NCBI GenBank assembly: GCA_946902875.1
Contig: OX336359.1
Span: 1,550,001 to 1,614,000 of the forward strand
Direction: 5' to 3'
Origin: Nematopogon swammerdamellus
Taxonomy: Eukaryota > Arthropoda > Insecta > Lepidoptera > Adelidae
Length of the DNA: 64,000 bases
The position numbers and the translations under genes are program-made. Every line of letters starts with the position of its first letter. Within the stretch, counting starts at the first letter, position 1. The notes under the pieces were generated by a model. It searched no databases. It saw nothing but the letters and a program-made list of their open reading frames with translations, and had not been told where the DNA came from. Positions 42,490-51,732 of the stretch are shown here, piece by piece.

Positions 42490-45400
42490 ATGAACCGCTC
42501 ACCGATCGATATCTCTGACAACCTTGGCATGAATATGGACTTGAAATGCTCGAAGTGTGGGAAACAATATAAGCGAAAAATCTGGCTAGAAAAGCACGTG
42601 AAGGAGAAACATAGCGACAGTGAAGCAGGGCAGAAAGCGCCTGTAAGTTCTCCACCTGACACTATTGACAGAGTACAACCTCACACGTCACAAAGTGTTG
42701 CGCAACCTTCCTCTCACCATGAAGCATTTTCGCCCAGAGACCGACTAAGCTTACCGAGCATATCCGAGACCACTTGGAAGCAACATGATCGATGCCTAGC
42801 CGAAAGACTTGACCTCCCAGGCTGCAGGCAGAGTCCCGAAGATCAGCTGTATGACTTCCAGGGAACAATTTACAATTACTTCTCCGAATTGTACCCTGTT
42901 CGCTGTCACCACAACCCAATGGAAAGAGAAAACACTTTCAAAGCAAAGCTTAGGAGAAGGAAGAGAGAGTTGATAAAGCAGCTAAGGAAGGCTAAAGCCT
43001 CAGGAGACAGAAATCTATGCCACCAATTAGCCAGAGCGATGAGATCTATCCTAAAACTCATCCAGAAAGTATCTGAGCAAATTACGGTTGCTGGCAATGA
43101 ATTTCGAAAGGCTCAGAATATAGCAGCTTTCGAGAAGAACCCCTTTTATTTCGCCAAAAAAGCTTTTAAGGAACAGCAGGGTACAATTAGGTTAAGTACG
43201 GACGAGATGTTCAACTACTTTAAATCCACATATACCACCCCGGAGGCAGATATAACTTACAGGGATCCACCAGCTCCAAAACCCAAAGAACCTGCTCTAG
43301 CATTTGATGCTGATTCACCGACGATGGAAGAGCTGGAATACCACATAAAAATGAAACCAAATAGTTCCGCCCCGGGACCCGATGGCATACCATACATCAT
43401 ATACAAAAAATGTCCATCAGTGCGGAAACACATGTTGAACATCTACAAAAGAATTTGGACGAACAGAGAAGTGCCAGACTGTCTTGGTAAAGCCGTGTTT
43501 GTTCTTCTACCAAAAAAGAAAGAAGTTACTGATCCCAAGGATATTAGACCTATAGCCCTTACGAACACAATTTCGAAAATATTCTTCTCCATTATACAGG
43601 CCAGACTACTCAAACACATGTGTACCAACGACTACTCACCGAAGAAGTACCAGAAAGGTTTTCTCCCAAGAGTTGCAGGGTGCCTCGAACATAATTCTTT
43701 GCTAACTGAATGTCTTAGAGATGCAAGGAAGAATGAGAGACAATTAACTGCCACGTGGTTAGACTTTGAAAACGCCTTCGGTTCGGTGCGCCATGAGTTA
43801 CTATTAAAGGCGCTAGAGTGGTATAATGTGCCACCTCTGATCTGTAATATAATAGCCTCCTACTACAAAAAACTTTCCTTTGTAATACAAGTAAAAGGCG
43901 AAACGGAGAAGACACCGGAAATTCGTTACGGCATAGGACTTTTCCAGGGTTGCTGCCTTTCTCCTGTCACATTTAACATTGTTATCAACATTCTAATTGA
44001 TACGCTTGTCGTAAAAGAAAAGAAATGGGGATACAGGTTCAAATATGGAGACACATATATGGCGGCCATCCTGGCATTTGCGGATGATATTACGCTGTTA
44101 ACCCGCAATCCAAAACAAAATCAGGCGCTTCTTAAGGTGGTGGATGACTATTGTGAATGGACCAAAGGGATGAAGATAAAACCAGCGAAGTGCTACTGTT
44201 TGAGCTTAACCAGGAAAGGTTCAAAGTTTACCTCGAGCAATCCAGGTCTGACAGTAGCCGGAAAACCAATCGCAACCGTGGCTGATGAAGCTCCTTTTAA
44301 ATTCTTGGGCAAAAGGATCACTAGCAGAGGAAAGGAGCATCCTACTGATGATATTGTCCAACTTTTCGAAGAGAGCCTCCGCCAAACTGACAATCTTCCC
44401 CTCCTGGGTACACAAAAGGCATGGATTTACGATAACTACCTGACATCAAAACTTTCATGGCCATTTCTCGTCTACGACTTCACAAAGCAAAACCTGACTA
44501 AATTAGACTCGTATGTGACCAGATTCCTGAAATCATGGTTTGGACTGGCTCACCCGGCTGACTCGTCAACGCTATACAGATCTCACAATAACTTTGGACT
44601 GAACATTAAGAAACCGTCGATATTTTATCAAAAGGCGAGAATAGCCAAACGATGTATACTCAAAGACTCCAATGATAGCGCTATTCAAGCCTTACCCAAC
44701 ACATCACTATCAGATGAACTGGAATCGAGACTCGACTTCTACAAATCATTCCAAGTTGGTACACGCACCAATAGATCTGGATTGGGCATAGAAACAGCAA
44801 AGTCTGATAAAGAAATACTGAAAGGTTTTGCTCAGGAGGACATGGAACAAGGCTTCAAACTTCACGCCTTAAACCTAGAAATGCAGAATGATTGGCTAAC
44901 AGTGGGTGACTTCTGCATCCCTCCTGCATTGAAGTGGAAATCCATAATATACAACTGGTCCCCTGAGCTGCTTAAGTTCTACTTAAATGCATTCCAGCTT
45001 ACTCTCCCCGACCCGAGTAACCTAGTTAGATGGGGGAAATCTACAAATAGACTATGCCCGTCATGTAAGGAGTTCGTAGGCACGGCCAAACATTTGTTAT
45101 GCGGATGCAAAATACTACTTGAGCGAGGCCAGTATTCCTACCGTCATGATAAAGTCCTCCAAATCATCAGAGAGGCCATCAACCTGTCAATTGCACGGAC
45201 CAGGAAAGGGCAAACCAGTAGCGGCTTCCAGAAGGTCAACTTTGTGAAACCTGGAGCCAATAAGCTGCCCAAAGATAGGACTAAACCTTCTTCAATTTTG
45301 GGAGCAGCAAAGGATTGGGAATTGTTGATGGACACACATGAGAAGCATTACCAAATGCCTTCGGAAATCTGTACCACAGCATTAAGACCGGATATACTCA

Positions 45401-45744
45401 TATTCTCAAAAGCGACAAAGCATGTAGTACTTGTTGAACTTACAGTTCCATGGGAAAGTAACATACCGAAGGACCACAACATCAAACTTAACAAGTACTG
45501 CAACTTAGTAGACCGGATTGTGAGAAACGGATTCAAGACTGATCTCTTCGCTGTGGAAGTCGGAGCAAGAGGACTACCAGCGAAGTCGCTCTACAGTCTC
45601 TTCAAGAATCTAGGGCTCCCAAGATCGACGCTAAGCTCATATATGGAGAGAGCTTCGAAAACGTCACTGGAAGCATCCTACAGAATATGGATAGGTAGAG
45701 AGAGGGAGGTCGAGAGCGGGACTGGTGGTTTCCCCGCGTCCTAG
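42490..45744 (+). CDS. RLE-type retrotransposon polyprotein (ZF-RT-endonuclease)
   Basis: 1084 residues from the first in-frame ATG (42490). The frame is open upstream to 42304 but has no ATG there. Domains: CCHH zinc finger C20-x2-C23-x12-H36-x4-H41; basic region about 150-185; reverse transcriptase about 290-620 with APGPDGIP (294-301), LPKKKEVTDPKDIRPIALTN (341-358), QKGFLP...GCLEHN (388-402), motif A LDFENAFGSV (D425), motif B FQGCCLSP, motif C FADD (530-533); CCHC knuckle C856-x2-C859-x8-H868-x4-C873; PD-(D/E)xK-like nuclease with RPD (D968), VELTVPWE (E983) and KLNKY. All catalytic positions look intact, so the element may be active. The protein would nick target DNA and prime reverse transcription of its own RNA. 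Ends TAG at 45742. Confidence 0.93.
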   Translation: MNRSPIDISDNLGMNMDLKCSKCGKQYKRKIWLEKHVKEKHSDSEAGQKAPVSSPPDTIDRVQPHTSQSVAQPSSHHEAFSPRDRLSLPSISETTWKQHDRCLAERLDLPGCRQSPEDQLYDFQGTIYNYFSELYPVRCHHNPMERENTFKAKLRRRKRELIKQLRKAKASGDRNLCHQLARAMRSILKLIQKVSEQITVAGNEFRKAQNIAAFEKNPFYFAKKAFKEQQGTIRLSTDEMFNYFKSTYTTPEADITYRDPPAPKPKEPALAFDADSPTMEELEYHIKMKPNSSAPGPDGIPYIIYKKCPSVRKHMLNIYKRIWTNREVPDCLGKAVFVLLPKKKEVTDPKDIRPIALTNTISKIFFSIIQARLLKHMCTNDYSPKKYQKGFLPRVAGCLEHNSLLTECLRDARKNERQLTATWLDFENAFGSVRHELLLKALEWYNVPPLICNIIASYYKKLSFVIQVKGETEKTPEIRYGIGLFQGCCLSPVTFNIVINILIDTLVVKEKKWGYRFKYGDTYMAAILAFADDITLLTRNPKQNQALLKVVDDYCEWTKGMKIKPAKCYCLSLTRKGSKFTSSNPGLTVAGKPIATVADEAPFKFLGKRITSRGKEHPTDDIVQLFEESLRQTDNLPLLGTQKAWIYDNYLTSKLSWPFLVYDFTKQNLTKLDSYVTRFLKSWFGLAHPADSSTLYRSHNNFGLNIKKPSIFYQKARIAKRCILKDSNDSAIQALPNTSLSDELESRLDFYKSFQVGTRTNRSGLGIETAKSDKEILKGFAQEDMEQGFKLHALNLEMQNDWLTVGDFCIPPALKWKSIIYNWSPELLKFYLNAFQLTLPDPSNLVRWGKSTNRLCPSCKEFVGTAKHLLCGCKILLERGQYSYRHDKVLQIIREAINLSIARTRKGQTSSGFQKVNFVKPGANKLPKDRTKPSSILGAAKDWELLMDTHEKHYQMPSEICTTALRPDILIFSKATKHVVLVELTVPWESNIPKDHNIKLNKYCNLVDRIVRNGFKTDLFAVEVGARGLPAKSLYSLFKNLGLPRSTLSSYMERASKTSLEASYRIWIGREREVESGTGGFPAS

Positions 45745-45912
45745 TCAACGCAGACTAGCTGACGAGGGCTTGAAGCGAGCCGAAACGTGAAGCATGCGCG
45801 GGAAATTTAGAGTGGCCACTCGCTAGTCCCGGCCTCGATTAATACCCTCCTCTACTGCCGATGGGCCCGGATATGTTCGGTGAAGCCATCGCAAGCTTAG
45901 ATCCACACCTTC
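45745..45912 (+). other. 3'-UTR of the RLE-LINE
   Basis: 168 bp, identical in the truncated copy (42106-42273). It contains possible stems (gcagactagctgacgag; ggccactcgctagtcccgg) and ends ccacaccttc without a poly(A) signal or tail. In R2-type elements the 3'-UTR is bound by the protein during target-primed reverse transcription, and a like role is inferred. Confidence 0.75.
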
Positions 45913-46317
45913 AAAAAAAATTATTAAAATTAAGAGATAGGGACACCAGTAGGCTTTTGTTGATAGCAAAAAAAAAATATATCACTAAATTGAGGAAGAA
46001 TAAAGACTTGAAAATAGACTTCGCCTGAATGATGATTCACAAATATTTTGTAGGCAGTTTGCTCCTGAGCTGCAGTTGTCCTTTTCACGTGCGTGGGAAG
46101 CGGCGCGGCCCACACAGCGACAGCAATATGATGAAAGAAATTCGAAATTTGAAAACGGTTGGCAGTACACAATGCTTTGGTAGCGTTGGCAGAGAAACAG
46201 ATAAATATTGGAACTGTGGTAGCTTATTGATAGCTTTCGGCGAGTCAACTACATACTACGAGCGACGACAAGACGACACGACCAAACAGAAGCACTGACA
46301 TGACACCTAGTTCACCA
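45913..46317. other. 3' flank of the tandem LINE; no gene
   Basis: An A-run and AT-rich sequence, then unassigned. A SINE-A tail scrap (actgacatgacacctagttc, accaaggtg) lies at 46295-46318. Confidence 0.4.
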
Positions 46318-46603
46318 AGGTGTTTTGTTTTTATGGAAACTGACACGGTTGGCTACATCACCTATTACATCCGTGATGTCAGCCCATAACACCGGGTGAA
46401 CTAGGTGCCATGTCAGTGCTTCCCTTCGATCGTGCCGGCTACACTAAACTGGACGAAAAACACGAACTATTTACATAGTCGTTTCAAGCGAACTTTCATT
46501 CAGTGCGGTGTTACCAACCCGGGCGGGTTAAACCCTACATGATGAGAGCTGATATCACAGTGTAGGTGGGTGGTGTGGCCAAACGTGGCATTTTCCATAA
46601 ACA
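46318..46603 (-). mobile_element. SINE-A pair forming a partial palindrome
   Basis: 46324-46540 is an A copy in minus orientation (ggaaactgacacggttggct to gggcgggttaaaccctac). 46541-46603 is a diverged A tail in plus orientation (gagctgatatcacagtgtag, ggtggtgtggccaaacgtgg, cattttccataaac). Their tail ends are at opposite outer edges, so the unit could form a hairpin. Confidence 0.75.
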
Positions 46604-46604
46604 A

Positions 46605-47715
46605 GTGCGAGACGGACTCGCGCACCGAGGGTTCCGTACGACCACGTAATTGGCCGGTTTAGTTGTTTTACTTTAGAGTTTGCACTATAATCACACCAAG
46701 TTTGACGCTTGTATGTGTAACCGTTTTTACGATAGAGCAATTGAGAAAAACACGTTTCTTGTATGGGACCCCGTAAATTTTATACTTTTTATTTTTTTTT
46801 ATTATTTGTTAGGATATCCGTCATAATAACACATTCTGTAAACATTCCAACCGGCTACCTATTACGGTTCGAAGGGTGCAGACCTCAAACAGACTTTGAT
46901 AAAAACAACTTTCTTGTATGGGGACACCCCTTTTTTTCTTTTCAGTTTTGTATTATTTGTGGCCATAATAATGCTTATTCTGTGAAAATTCCAACCGGCT
47001 ACCTATTACAGTTCAAAAGGAGTGCAGCTTGGTAGTGCAGAGTGGAAGGAACGAAGGTGCAGACCTCGAACAGACTTTGATAAAAACAGCTTTCTTGTAT
47101 GGGGACACCCTTTTTTTTCTTTTCAATTTTGTATTATTTGTTGCCATAATAATACTTATTCTGTGAAAATTCCAACCGGCTACCTATTACGGTTCAAAAG
47201 GTGCAGACCTCGAACAGACTTTGATAAAAACAACTTTCTTGTATGGGGACACCTATTTTTTTTTTCTTTTCAATTTTGTATTATTTGTTGCCATAATAAT
47301 ACTTATTCTGTGAAAATTCCAACCGGCTACCTATTACGGTTCAAAAGGTGCAGACCTCGAACAGACTTTGATAAAAACAACTATCTTGTATGGGGACACC
47401 CTATTTTTTTTTTCTTTTCAATTTTTTTTTATTTGTTGCCATAATAATACTTATTCTGTGAAAATTCCAACCGGCTACCTATTACGGTTCAAAAGGTGCA
47501 AACCTCGAACAGACTTTGATAAAAACAACTTTCTTGTATGGGGACATCCCTTGTTTTTACTTTTCGCTTTTTTTATTATTTGTTGCCATAATAAAACTTA
47601 TTCTGTGAAAATTCCAACCGGCTACCTATTACGGTTCAAAAGATGCAGACCTCGAACAGACAGACAGACAGACAGACAGATGGCGTAGTCTTAGTCTTCC
47701 ACGTGGATACGGTAA
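46605..47715 (+). mobile_element. long K element with 147-bp internal array
   Basis: Left end: caagtgcgagacggactcgc, then gcaccgagggttccgtacga. Right end: a (GACA)n run, tggcgtagtcttagtcttcc and acgtggatacggtaag. The interior K segment, from cttgtatggggacaccc to ttcaaaaggtgcagacctcg, is repeated in tandem. Confidence 0.82.
46890..47660 (+). repeat. tandem array, 144-148 bp units in K
   Basis: cagactttgat starts lie at 46890, 47071, 47215, 47362 and 47510, and the array closes at 47657 (spacings 181, 144, 147, 148, 147). The first spacing contains an extra 35 bp (gagtgcagcttggtagtgca region). Because 147 is a multiple of three, frames stay open across units (46763-47688) and give a repetitive 49-residue pseudo-protein with no domain. 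Confidence 0.93.
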
Positions 47716-47719
47716 GAAA

Positions 47720-48254
47720 ACATTGATGTGAAAGTTCAGATTATACTGAAAAATTCTCCGTCTTGGTGTAATTTGTGTCGAGCGCCGCTCCCCGGGGGGT
47801 CGTGTCGACGGTCCGCGGGACGCACGCGCGCGGCGCGACACTCCTGCGATACGCCAGGCGGTACCGTGCGCAGAGAAATGTATACTTCGGTACTACATGG
47901 GTCATTCTCGCCAGCGTTTACAGAGAAAAGTAGGTATACAGCGCGTCATAGCTTTTTGATAATCTTGACAGATTAGCCGCAATGTGCCAGTATACGATGA
48001 TGGCAGCTATGTAGCGTTGATAGTAAAAGTGTATAAGCAATATGTATACATTTTCAAAATTTTTTATATTCTTTATTCATCATTCGTATCGTAGAAAACT
48101 ACAGTTGAATTTACACTTGAGCGATGCACTACCCCAGCGGCAACACGACATGACTTTTAGGTTTTAGGTAACATTAATTTTAAAACCGTGACAAAATTTA
48201 CACAGTTGACTACCTAAGTTTCGGGGCTGGAGTGAATTTCAATTAGGTATTCTT
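47720..48254. other. no gene; GC-rich repeat remnant
   Basis: 47720-47960 resembles 39612-39774 (see that entry). The remainder to 48254 is AT-rich and unassigned. Confidence 0.35.
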
Positions 48255-48412
48255 TATTCTTTATTTATCATTCTTATGTGATTACACTACATTTAAAAAT
48301 GTGTATCCTATTTTGTTCCGGGTCGATTACACCCAGAAAGAAGAGCCGGCAAGAAACATCGGAGGGTTTTTTTAACGTCTTTGGTTACAATTCGTTGTGA
48401 CTAAGGCCCACT
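48255..48412 (-). mobile_element. LINE 3' end, (AAGAAT)-type tail
   Basis: Plus strand: tattctttattctttattta (antisense tail), ttccgggtcgattacaccca, gaaagaagagccggcaagaa. The reverse complement matches 19845-19895. Likely 5'-truncated LINE. Confidence 0.55.
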
Positions 48413-48686
48413 TGCACCAACACGAATTTAACTATAAACCAGTTTAACTCGTTAAGCTAGCACCCGTTGTATGTGGGAACCGCGTTTAAACCGCGTTTAA
48501 ATCCATAACTCGCTACTTAACTCTAAACTCGTGTTGGTGCAAGTGGACCTAAGGCCCACTTGCACCAACACAAATTTAATATATAAACCAGTTTAACTCA
48601 TTAAGCTAGCACCCGTTGACTGTGGGAACCGCGTTTAAATCCATAACTCGCTACTTCTTTAAACTCGTGTTGGTGCAAGTGGTTCT
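48413..48686. mobile_element. two tandem MITEs with CACTTGCACCAACAC ends
   Basis: Copy 1 at 48416-48545 and copy 2 at 48554-48683 both start ggcccacttgcaccaacac and end with its inverse (gtgttggtgcaagtgg). Shared interior: aaaccagtttaactc, gctagcacccgttg, gggaaccgcgtttaaa, ccataactcgctact. ctaa stands before, between and after the copies, fitting a TAA target duplication as in PIF/Harbinger MITEs. Copy 1 has a duplicated ccgcgtttaaa. Confidence 0.88.
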
Positions 48687-48689
48687 AAC

Positions 48690-49254
48690 TAAATAATATA
48701 CAACGCATACAGTGTTAAAGTTAAACTACAGTTTGAGAGCTAGAATAAGTATACTTTAAGCTTAATAATTCTTACCACATAAAATCTGAAGTAAAAGTAA
48801 CAATAAAATCATGTGTATAGGAGCCTTTATCACAATATTACGTTTGGAGCTGCATGACAAAATATGATGTGGATTATGGTTTTTATAGACTACTGTTTTC
48901 TGTGTTCAAAAACTTCAACACCACTCCTCGCGAAATCGATCTCGGATAGGCGCCATGCCAATTAAAAAAGGTAGATTGAGAAACAATAATTGTAGATTTG
49001 TAAAAAGAAAGTATATGTTGGGTGGATTATTGGAATTTTAAATTTATTTTATTTTACTTTAACAGAGATGTATGCACACATTTTTTACCGTTTAAGCCAG
49101 TGAAAATTTAAAAAAGATATGCACACAACTTTCATTGACTTATATATTACGAACTCAATAAATTTACTCACTCAAGTTTTGATCAAAACATACTACGAAC
49201 GCCTAAAATTACCGCAAAACTATTTGGAAACTGAATATCGCATATACATTACCC
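48690..49254. other. no gene; J fragment at 48905-48965
   Basis: cttcaacaccactcctcgcg, aaatcgatctcggataggcg and ccatgcc form a partial J copy. The rest is AT-rich and unassigned. Confidence 0.35.
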
Positions 49255-49570
49255 CGTGGGGCCGGTACTTAAAAGAATAGCCCCACTTCATCGCTCCCCG
49301 TGTATGTCGTAAAAGGCGACTAAGGAATAAGGACACTCTGCCGTTCTACAGGGTGACAGGATAGCCACCTCTCACCTTGACACGGTCCTTCCACCGAGTC
49401 ATGCAGCAGGTGGGATTTCATGCCTTACTTGCTGCCTGATAATTATCTTGTCCGAATACTTTGCTAAACGTGGTGATCGGTGTTGCGATGTGATTTACAA
49501 GAGTACTTGCAGCACAACACCGATTACTCTGCTTTCCCCGTTTGTCGACATACAGCGTGTGATACGATTA
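49255..49570 (+). mobile_element. D retroposon, near full length
   Basis: gtggggccggtacttaaaag, aatagccccacttcatcgct, gtatgtcgtaaaaggcgact, the body (cctctcaccttgacacggtc, gtcatgcagcaggtgggatt) and the stem-loop cggtgttgcgatg ... cagcacaacaccg. The end, catacagcgtgtgatacgat, lacks the (ATGT)n run. Confidence 0.85.
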
Positions 49571-49604
49571 CATTATGTTATATTTCTATTTGCTTGCAAT
49601 TTTT

Positions 49605-49725
49605 TTTTATTGACAGCGCGACATATGGCGCCGAGCCACCCATAAGGTGTCTAACGACGCCCGTGGATATTCGGTCTTATGCGGGGGTTGCGAATGCCAC
49701 GCCGGCCTGACAGGTCTCCTCCAAT
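49605..49725 (-). mobile_element. L1 LINE 3' end
   Basis: tttttttattgacagcgcga, catatggcgccgagccaccc, ataaggtgtctaacgacgcc and tgccacgccggcctgacagg, the antisense of the L1 3'-UTR. 5'-truncated right at the start of the UTR. Confidence 0.8.
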
Positions 49726-50100
49726 GTGCTTCAAATTCAATTCAAATTCAAATTCATTTATTAGCACACATTGAAATACAGTTTTACATCCAGCGTAAAC
49801 TTATATATACTTGCGGCATCGTCAGTTTGTTAAATATAATTTATTGCAGTGGATAAATTAATAATATTAAAAAATTTCAAGTCGTAAAATGTTTGACCTT
49901 GTAGCCATCTATTCAATTGCGATCGAAATATTTTTACATTATTGTCACTCTCGCGCAATTCTTTTGGAAATTTATTGTAGATATTAAACGCTATTGAACA
50001 TTACACTTTTTTTAAATGTTTCAGTTTTGTGGCATTTTTGTTGAATGTTCCTCTTGTTCCTAGTTGAGTATTGATGATTCAAGCAATTCAAGCAAACTTT
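49726..50100 (-). mobile_element. LINE 3' end with (TTTGAA)n tail, probable
   Basis: Plus strand begins ttcaaattcaattcaaattc, aaattcatttattagcacac, the antisense of a repeated tail next to a poly(A)-signal-like aataaatg. The sequence to about 50100 is uninformative but AT-rich. Confidence 0.45.
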
Positions 50101-50154
50101 CCACGCTATATTTGTATACTCGTCGTGTGCGCTGACGGTACACAAACCGCTAAT

Positions 50155-50832
50155 ACACTAGTCAACCAGGAGTTTTGATGTATGGACACCCATACATTAA
50201 TTCCTCAGTCAATGAAACTTTGATAATATCTTGGAGTAATGTTCGGAATTACGACTGACAAATAATCCAACATTTTTTTTTACGGGAAGTTGGGTATATT
50301 CAAAGAAAAGTGAAAATTTAATATAACTCCTATAGACAAATTGCTCCGTCCAAAGTTACTTCGCCATAGGGTAGGTATTATTTATATGAATAAGTACGTA
50401 AATAAATCCAACATTTTTTGTATATGGAAATAGTGAATTAAAAACAAAATGTGTTTTTTTACTATATTTTTCTCGGCAAAATTGCTCAGTCGCTTCTTTA
50501 ATCTGAATATACCTTAGTATTATTATGTACATCAATAAGCATAAGAATCCAACAACTTTTTTATATGCATCATTTTTTTTCAAGGTGACGACCGAAACTC
50601 TGTTCCGCAAAATTCCTCCGTCCGTTTTTATTGTTCAATTATGATTAAGAATTTTGAAGAAAATTATTTGCAAAAGAATCCAACAAAAAATCCATCGGCA
50701 AGTTTAAAAAAACAAGCGGGCCAAGACGGGCGCGGTGCGCAGAGGAGCGGCCGGCCGCGGGAGGCGAGAGACGCGGCATTTTCCCCTCCTCTGCGCCCAT
50801 GCCGCGCCGCGCCGCCCCTGGCGCGCCGTTAC
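50155..50832 (-). repeat. left arm of a large inverted repeat (about 650 bp)
   Basis: Mirror of 56978-57640. Shared words include cctcagtcaatgaaactttg, tggagtaatgttcggaatta, ctccgtccaaagttacttcg, 'aatccaacaactttttta', gacgaccgaaactctgttcc, and the GC-rich aagacgggcgcggtgcg and ggccggccgcgggaggcgag. Differences are few. The arm includes an old 140-bp tandem repeat, best seen in the other copy. Frames over it are in mirrored pairs with 56942-57337. Confidence 0.9.
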
Positions 50833-50879
50833 CTATTTTTTTTCATTCGTGGTCATTGTGGCAAAATCTAACATTGTTT

Positions 50880-51335
50880 TACCTTTTATTTTTTTATTTG
50901 TTAGTACTAAGCATGTACCTTGCTTTTTTATGTCTTGACTACATAAATACAAAGCCGAAAAATGAATGGAAAAGATATATCCCGACCAGGACTCGAACCT
51001 GGAACTCTGGCTTGAGCCACCATCATCATCATAATCATCAGCCCGTGTCGGTCCAGTGCTGGACATAGGCCTATCCCAAGGCACACCACCACACGCGGTC
51101 TTCCGCTCTTCGCATCCACCCACTCCCAGCTACCTTTTTAAGGTCGTCTGTCTACCTAGCCGGGGGCGTCCCACACTACATTTGCTTGTACGTCGCCACC
51201 ATTCGGGCACTCGCCTACCATTGAGCCGCCAGCGCGTTGCCAATTTCGCTATAGGGTCGTGATTTATCTTTCTCCAAATCTCGAGCTGTTTCGGCTTCTA
51301 TGAATTAGGTATGACGCATTCACCTGCGTTCAACG
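50880..51335 (-). mobile_element. H repeat (tRNA-like), split by an RTE insertion
   Basis: Minus strand: gcgtcatacctaattcatag, gctcgagatttggagaaaga, gcaacgcgctggcggctcaa, then an RTE 3' end, then ggctcaagccagagttccag, gttcgaatcctggtcgggat and ttttccattcatttttcggc. A tRNA B box (ggttcgaatcc-like) is present. The 7-bp ggctcaa is duplicated at both borders of the RTE piece. Confidence 0.78.
51019..51216 (-). mobile_element. RTE LINE 3' end inserted in H
   Basis: Plus strand: catcatcatcataatcatca (antisense tail), ccagtgctggacataggcct, acgcggtcttccgctcttcg, ccttttt..aaggtcgtctgt, cctagccgggggcgtcccac. Encodes the C-terminal 'RWTDDLKK' region seen at 33805, in minus orientation. Target duplication ggctcaa on both sides. 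Confidence 0.8.
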
Positions 51336-51500
51336 CACGTTGTTGGCAACGCGCTGGCGGGTCAAGCCAGAGTTCCAGGTTCGAATCCTGGTCGGGATAT
51401 ATCTTTTTCCATTTATTTTTCGGCTTTGTATTTATGTAGTAAAGAAATATATAAAAAGCAAGGTACATGCTTAGTTCTAACAAATAAAAATAAAATGTTA
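51336..51500 (+). mobile_element. H repeat, plus copy
   Basis: ttggcaacgcgctggcgggt, caagccagagttccaggttc, gaatcctggtcgggatatat and 'ttcggctttgtatttatgta', to 'caaggtacatgcttag'. It is the inverse of 50880-51018, so the two form a hairpin-capable pair. Confidence 0.8.
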
Positions 51501-51569
51501 AAAATCCCCAGTCAACTTCTAGTGTCCGATGCCAAATACAAATTTGGCGACAAGATTCAATATGGAATC

Positions 51570-51732
51570 ATGCAAGTTGACTGAATGCAGGTAAATGCGT
51601 CATACCTACTACTACACAGAAGCCGAAACAGTTCGAGATTTGGAGAAAGATACATCACGACCCGATAGCGAAATTAGCAACGCGCTGGCGGCGGCTCAAG
51701 CCGAAATTCCAGGTTCCAGTCCAAATCGAGAT
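51570..51732 (+). mobile_element. H repeat, 5' part, plus copy
   Basis: atgcgtcatacctactacta, cagaagccgaaacagttcga, gacccgatagcgaaattagc, aacgcgctggcggcggctca and a degraded B-box (ccaggttccagtccaaatcg). Inverse of 51216-51335. Confidence 0.75.

Larger units (their letters stand above)
42274..45912 (+). mobile_element. complete RLE non-LTR retrotransposon, 3639 bp
   Basis: The distance between equivalent bases of the two copies is 3639 bp, which equals the length from 42274 to the 3' end, so the elements are exactly head-to-tail. Order: 5'-UTR with five short repeats, one ORF, a 168-bp 3'-UTR, then an A-run of flanking DNA (aaaaaaaattattaaaatt). No long target duplication is visible. Single-ORF architecture, an N-terminal zinc finger and a C-terminal endonuclease place it in the R2/R4/Hero group. 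My recall of the QKGFLP...GCLEHN and FADD words favours Hero or R4 over R2, but this is not a phylogeny. Confidence 0.92.

Noticed and set aside
46763..47688. Repetitive protein of 49-residue units
   Set aside because: Units are 147 bp of K repeat, a multiple of three; no domain and no conservation outside the array.
51336..51400. tRNA gene with GGTTCGAATCC T-arm
   Set aside because: No acceptor or D-arm could be formed; it belongs to dispersed H copies in both orientations.
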